DNA of 64,000 bases from positions 33,655,019-33,719,018 of the forward strand of contig NW_027328740.1 in NCBI RefSeq assembly GCF_048564905.1. The letters run 5' to 3'. Position numbers and translations under genes: made by a program. Each line of letters begins with the position of its first letter. Position 1 is the stretch's first letter. Below the pieces are notes generated by a model. The model was not told the origin of the DNA, made no database searches, and was given only the letters and a program-made list of their open reading frames with translations. The DNA comes from Vicugna pacos. Its lineage: Eukaryota > Chordata > Mammalia > Artiodactyla > Camelidae. Below are positions 63,089 through 64,000 of the stretch, in pieces.

Positions 63089-64000
63089 GCACACACACGG
63101 AGACGTGCTCAGGTATCCTGATTGTGGGGAGGCTCCTCCAAATGACAGCAGCGCCTGGGTTCTAAAAGAATCCCTTAGCTTGTCTTCCCTGATGGCATGC
63201 CTAGGCTGGAGAGTGGGGGAAAGTTGGGGTTGGGCTCTAAATCAATTATAAGGGAGAGCCTATACATGGGATGTGGGTTTTTAACCTACAACCCACAACC
63301 ATGGAATAAATGTGCCCCCTGAAAGATGCTTTGACTGTTTCCCTACATCCAGCACACACACGAATATGTGTTCTTGCATTCTGAGTGTGGGGAAGTTCCT
63401 CAAACTGACAGCAGCACCTGGATTCTATTAGAATCCCTTAGCTTCTGTTCCCTGAGTGTTCTTTTAGGCCAGGCCATGAGGGAAAGCTGGGGGTTGGGCT
63501 TGGAGGCCACGTAGCAGTGAGTGCCCCCTGATCCATTGAGGAAGTACTTAGAGGACTTGTCCCTAAAGGGAACACCTTTTCCTGCATTCATCTGGGTGCA
63601 GTGGGGCTGCACATCTCTCCCACACCTAAGAATGTGTTCTGGAATTCTGAGTGCAGGGAAGTTCCTCCAACTGACAGCAGCGCCTGGGTTCTAATTGAAT
63701 CCCTTTGCTTGTCTTCCCTGATGGAAAGCCTAGGCGGGAGTGCGGGGGAAAGTGTGGTTTGGGCTCCAAAACCAAGTATTGGCGATGACCTCTCTATGGT
63801 TTGTGGAGGTGTTTAAACTACATCCCTAACCTGGGAACACCTGTGCCCCCATAAAGATCCGTGGAGTCTGTTTCCACACCTCCAGCACACACACGAACAC
63901 TTGCACAGTTATCCTGAGAGTGGGCAGCCTCCTCCAACTGAGAGCAGGGCCTTGGTTCTTATAAAATCGCTTAACTTGTCTACCCTGTTTGGTTGCCTGA
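63089..64000. repeat. HOR unit 34, cut by window edge (A, B, C, part of D)
   Basis: A 63089-63351, B 63352-63617, C 63618-63884, D from 63885 to the edge. A has aaagttggggtt, aaatcaattataaggg and tatacatgg; B has gaatatgtgttcttgc (shared with unit 29), attagaatcc and gacttgtcc; C has gtattggcg. The array clearly continues past the window. Confidence 0.95.

Larger units (their letters stand above)
1..64000. repeat. Satellite array with seven-monomer higher-order repeat
   Basis: The whole window is a head-to-tail tandem repeat with no interruption. Monomers of about 266 bp recur with a shared skeleton: a 5' border gcacacacacg, then ctgacagcagc, then ctta/tttgcttgtcttccct, a G-rich stretch, and a 3' end of the cacctcca or cacatcca kind. 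Neighbouring monomers differ strongly, while monomers seven positions apart are nearly identical. That is the signature of a homogenised HOR of 1864 bp. Both edges lie inside the array, so its full extent is unknown. This organisation is established for mammalian centromeric satellites. I do not recognise this sequence family, and a centromeric role is inference. Confidence 0.98.

Noticed and set aside
1-64000. CRISPR-like array (regular repeats with spacers)
   Set aside because: The regularly spaced cacacacac borders are part of continuous 266-bp monomers with conserved sequence between them; there are no unique spacers and no associated genes.
1-64000. Alpha satellite
   Set aside because: The period is about 266 bp and not 171 bp, no CENP-B box was found, and the sequence is not one I can match to alpha satellite.
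1-64000. Telomeric or subtelomeric repeat
   Set aside because: No ttaggg/ccctaa runs; the cccttagc string is part of the monomer skeleton and occurs once per monomer.

Overview
The window is one uninterrupted tandem satellite array. I see no gene, RNA gene, transposon or unique sequence in it. The basic unit is a monomer of about 266 bp, roughly half GC, and all copies are head to tail in the same orientation. Seven diverged monomers, called A to G here (263, 266, 267, 268, 266, 268 and 266 bp in the first unit), form a higher-order repeat (HOR) of 1864 bp. I count 33 complete HOR units plus one cut by the right edge. Three units are 2393-bp nine-mers, two are 1863 bp and three are 1861 bp; the rest are 1864 bp.

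Sequence alone does not identify the host. Homogenised multi-monomer HORs, many variants of the CpG to TpG/CpA kind, and the absence of interruption point to a vertebrate, probably mammalian, centromeric or pericentromeric satellite in a long-read assembly. The monomer is not alpha satellite (wrong length, no CENP-B box seen), and I do not recognise the family.

Layout. Units 1-8 (1-16499) alternate seven-mers with the three nine-mers, which carry a C/A hybrid monomer. Units 5-12 (8515-23955) repeat a two-HOR pair, here called X and Y. A tandem duplication of about 7985 bp covers roughly 5461-21430. Units 14-15 (25820-29545) are a near-identical pair sharing a 1-bp deletion. Units 16-19 (29546-37001) keep what looks like the undeleted parent of the nine-mer block. 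Units 19-24 (35138-46321) are a mosaic of Y-type and related units. Units 26-33 (48186-63088) show a three-HOR super-period of 5589 bp and a later 3728-bp step. Unit 34 is partial.

There is no gene set to act together. Any function would be structural (a kinetochore or heterochromatin platform) and is inference. The information in the window is a record of unequal exchange, deletion and gene conversion that can be read unit by unit. All open frames in the window are short (at most 129 codons) by-products of the repeat.
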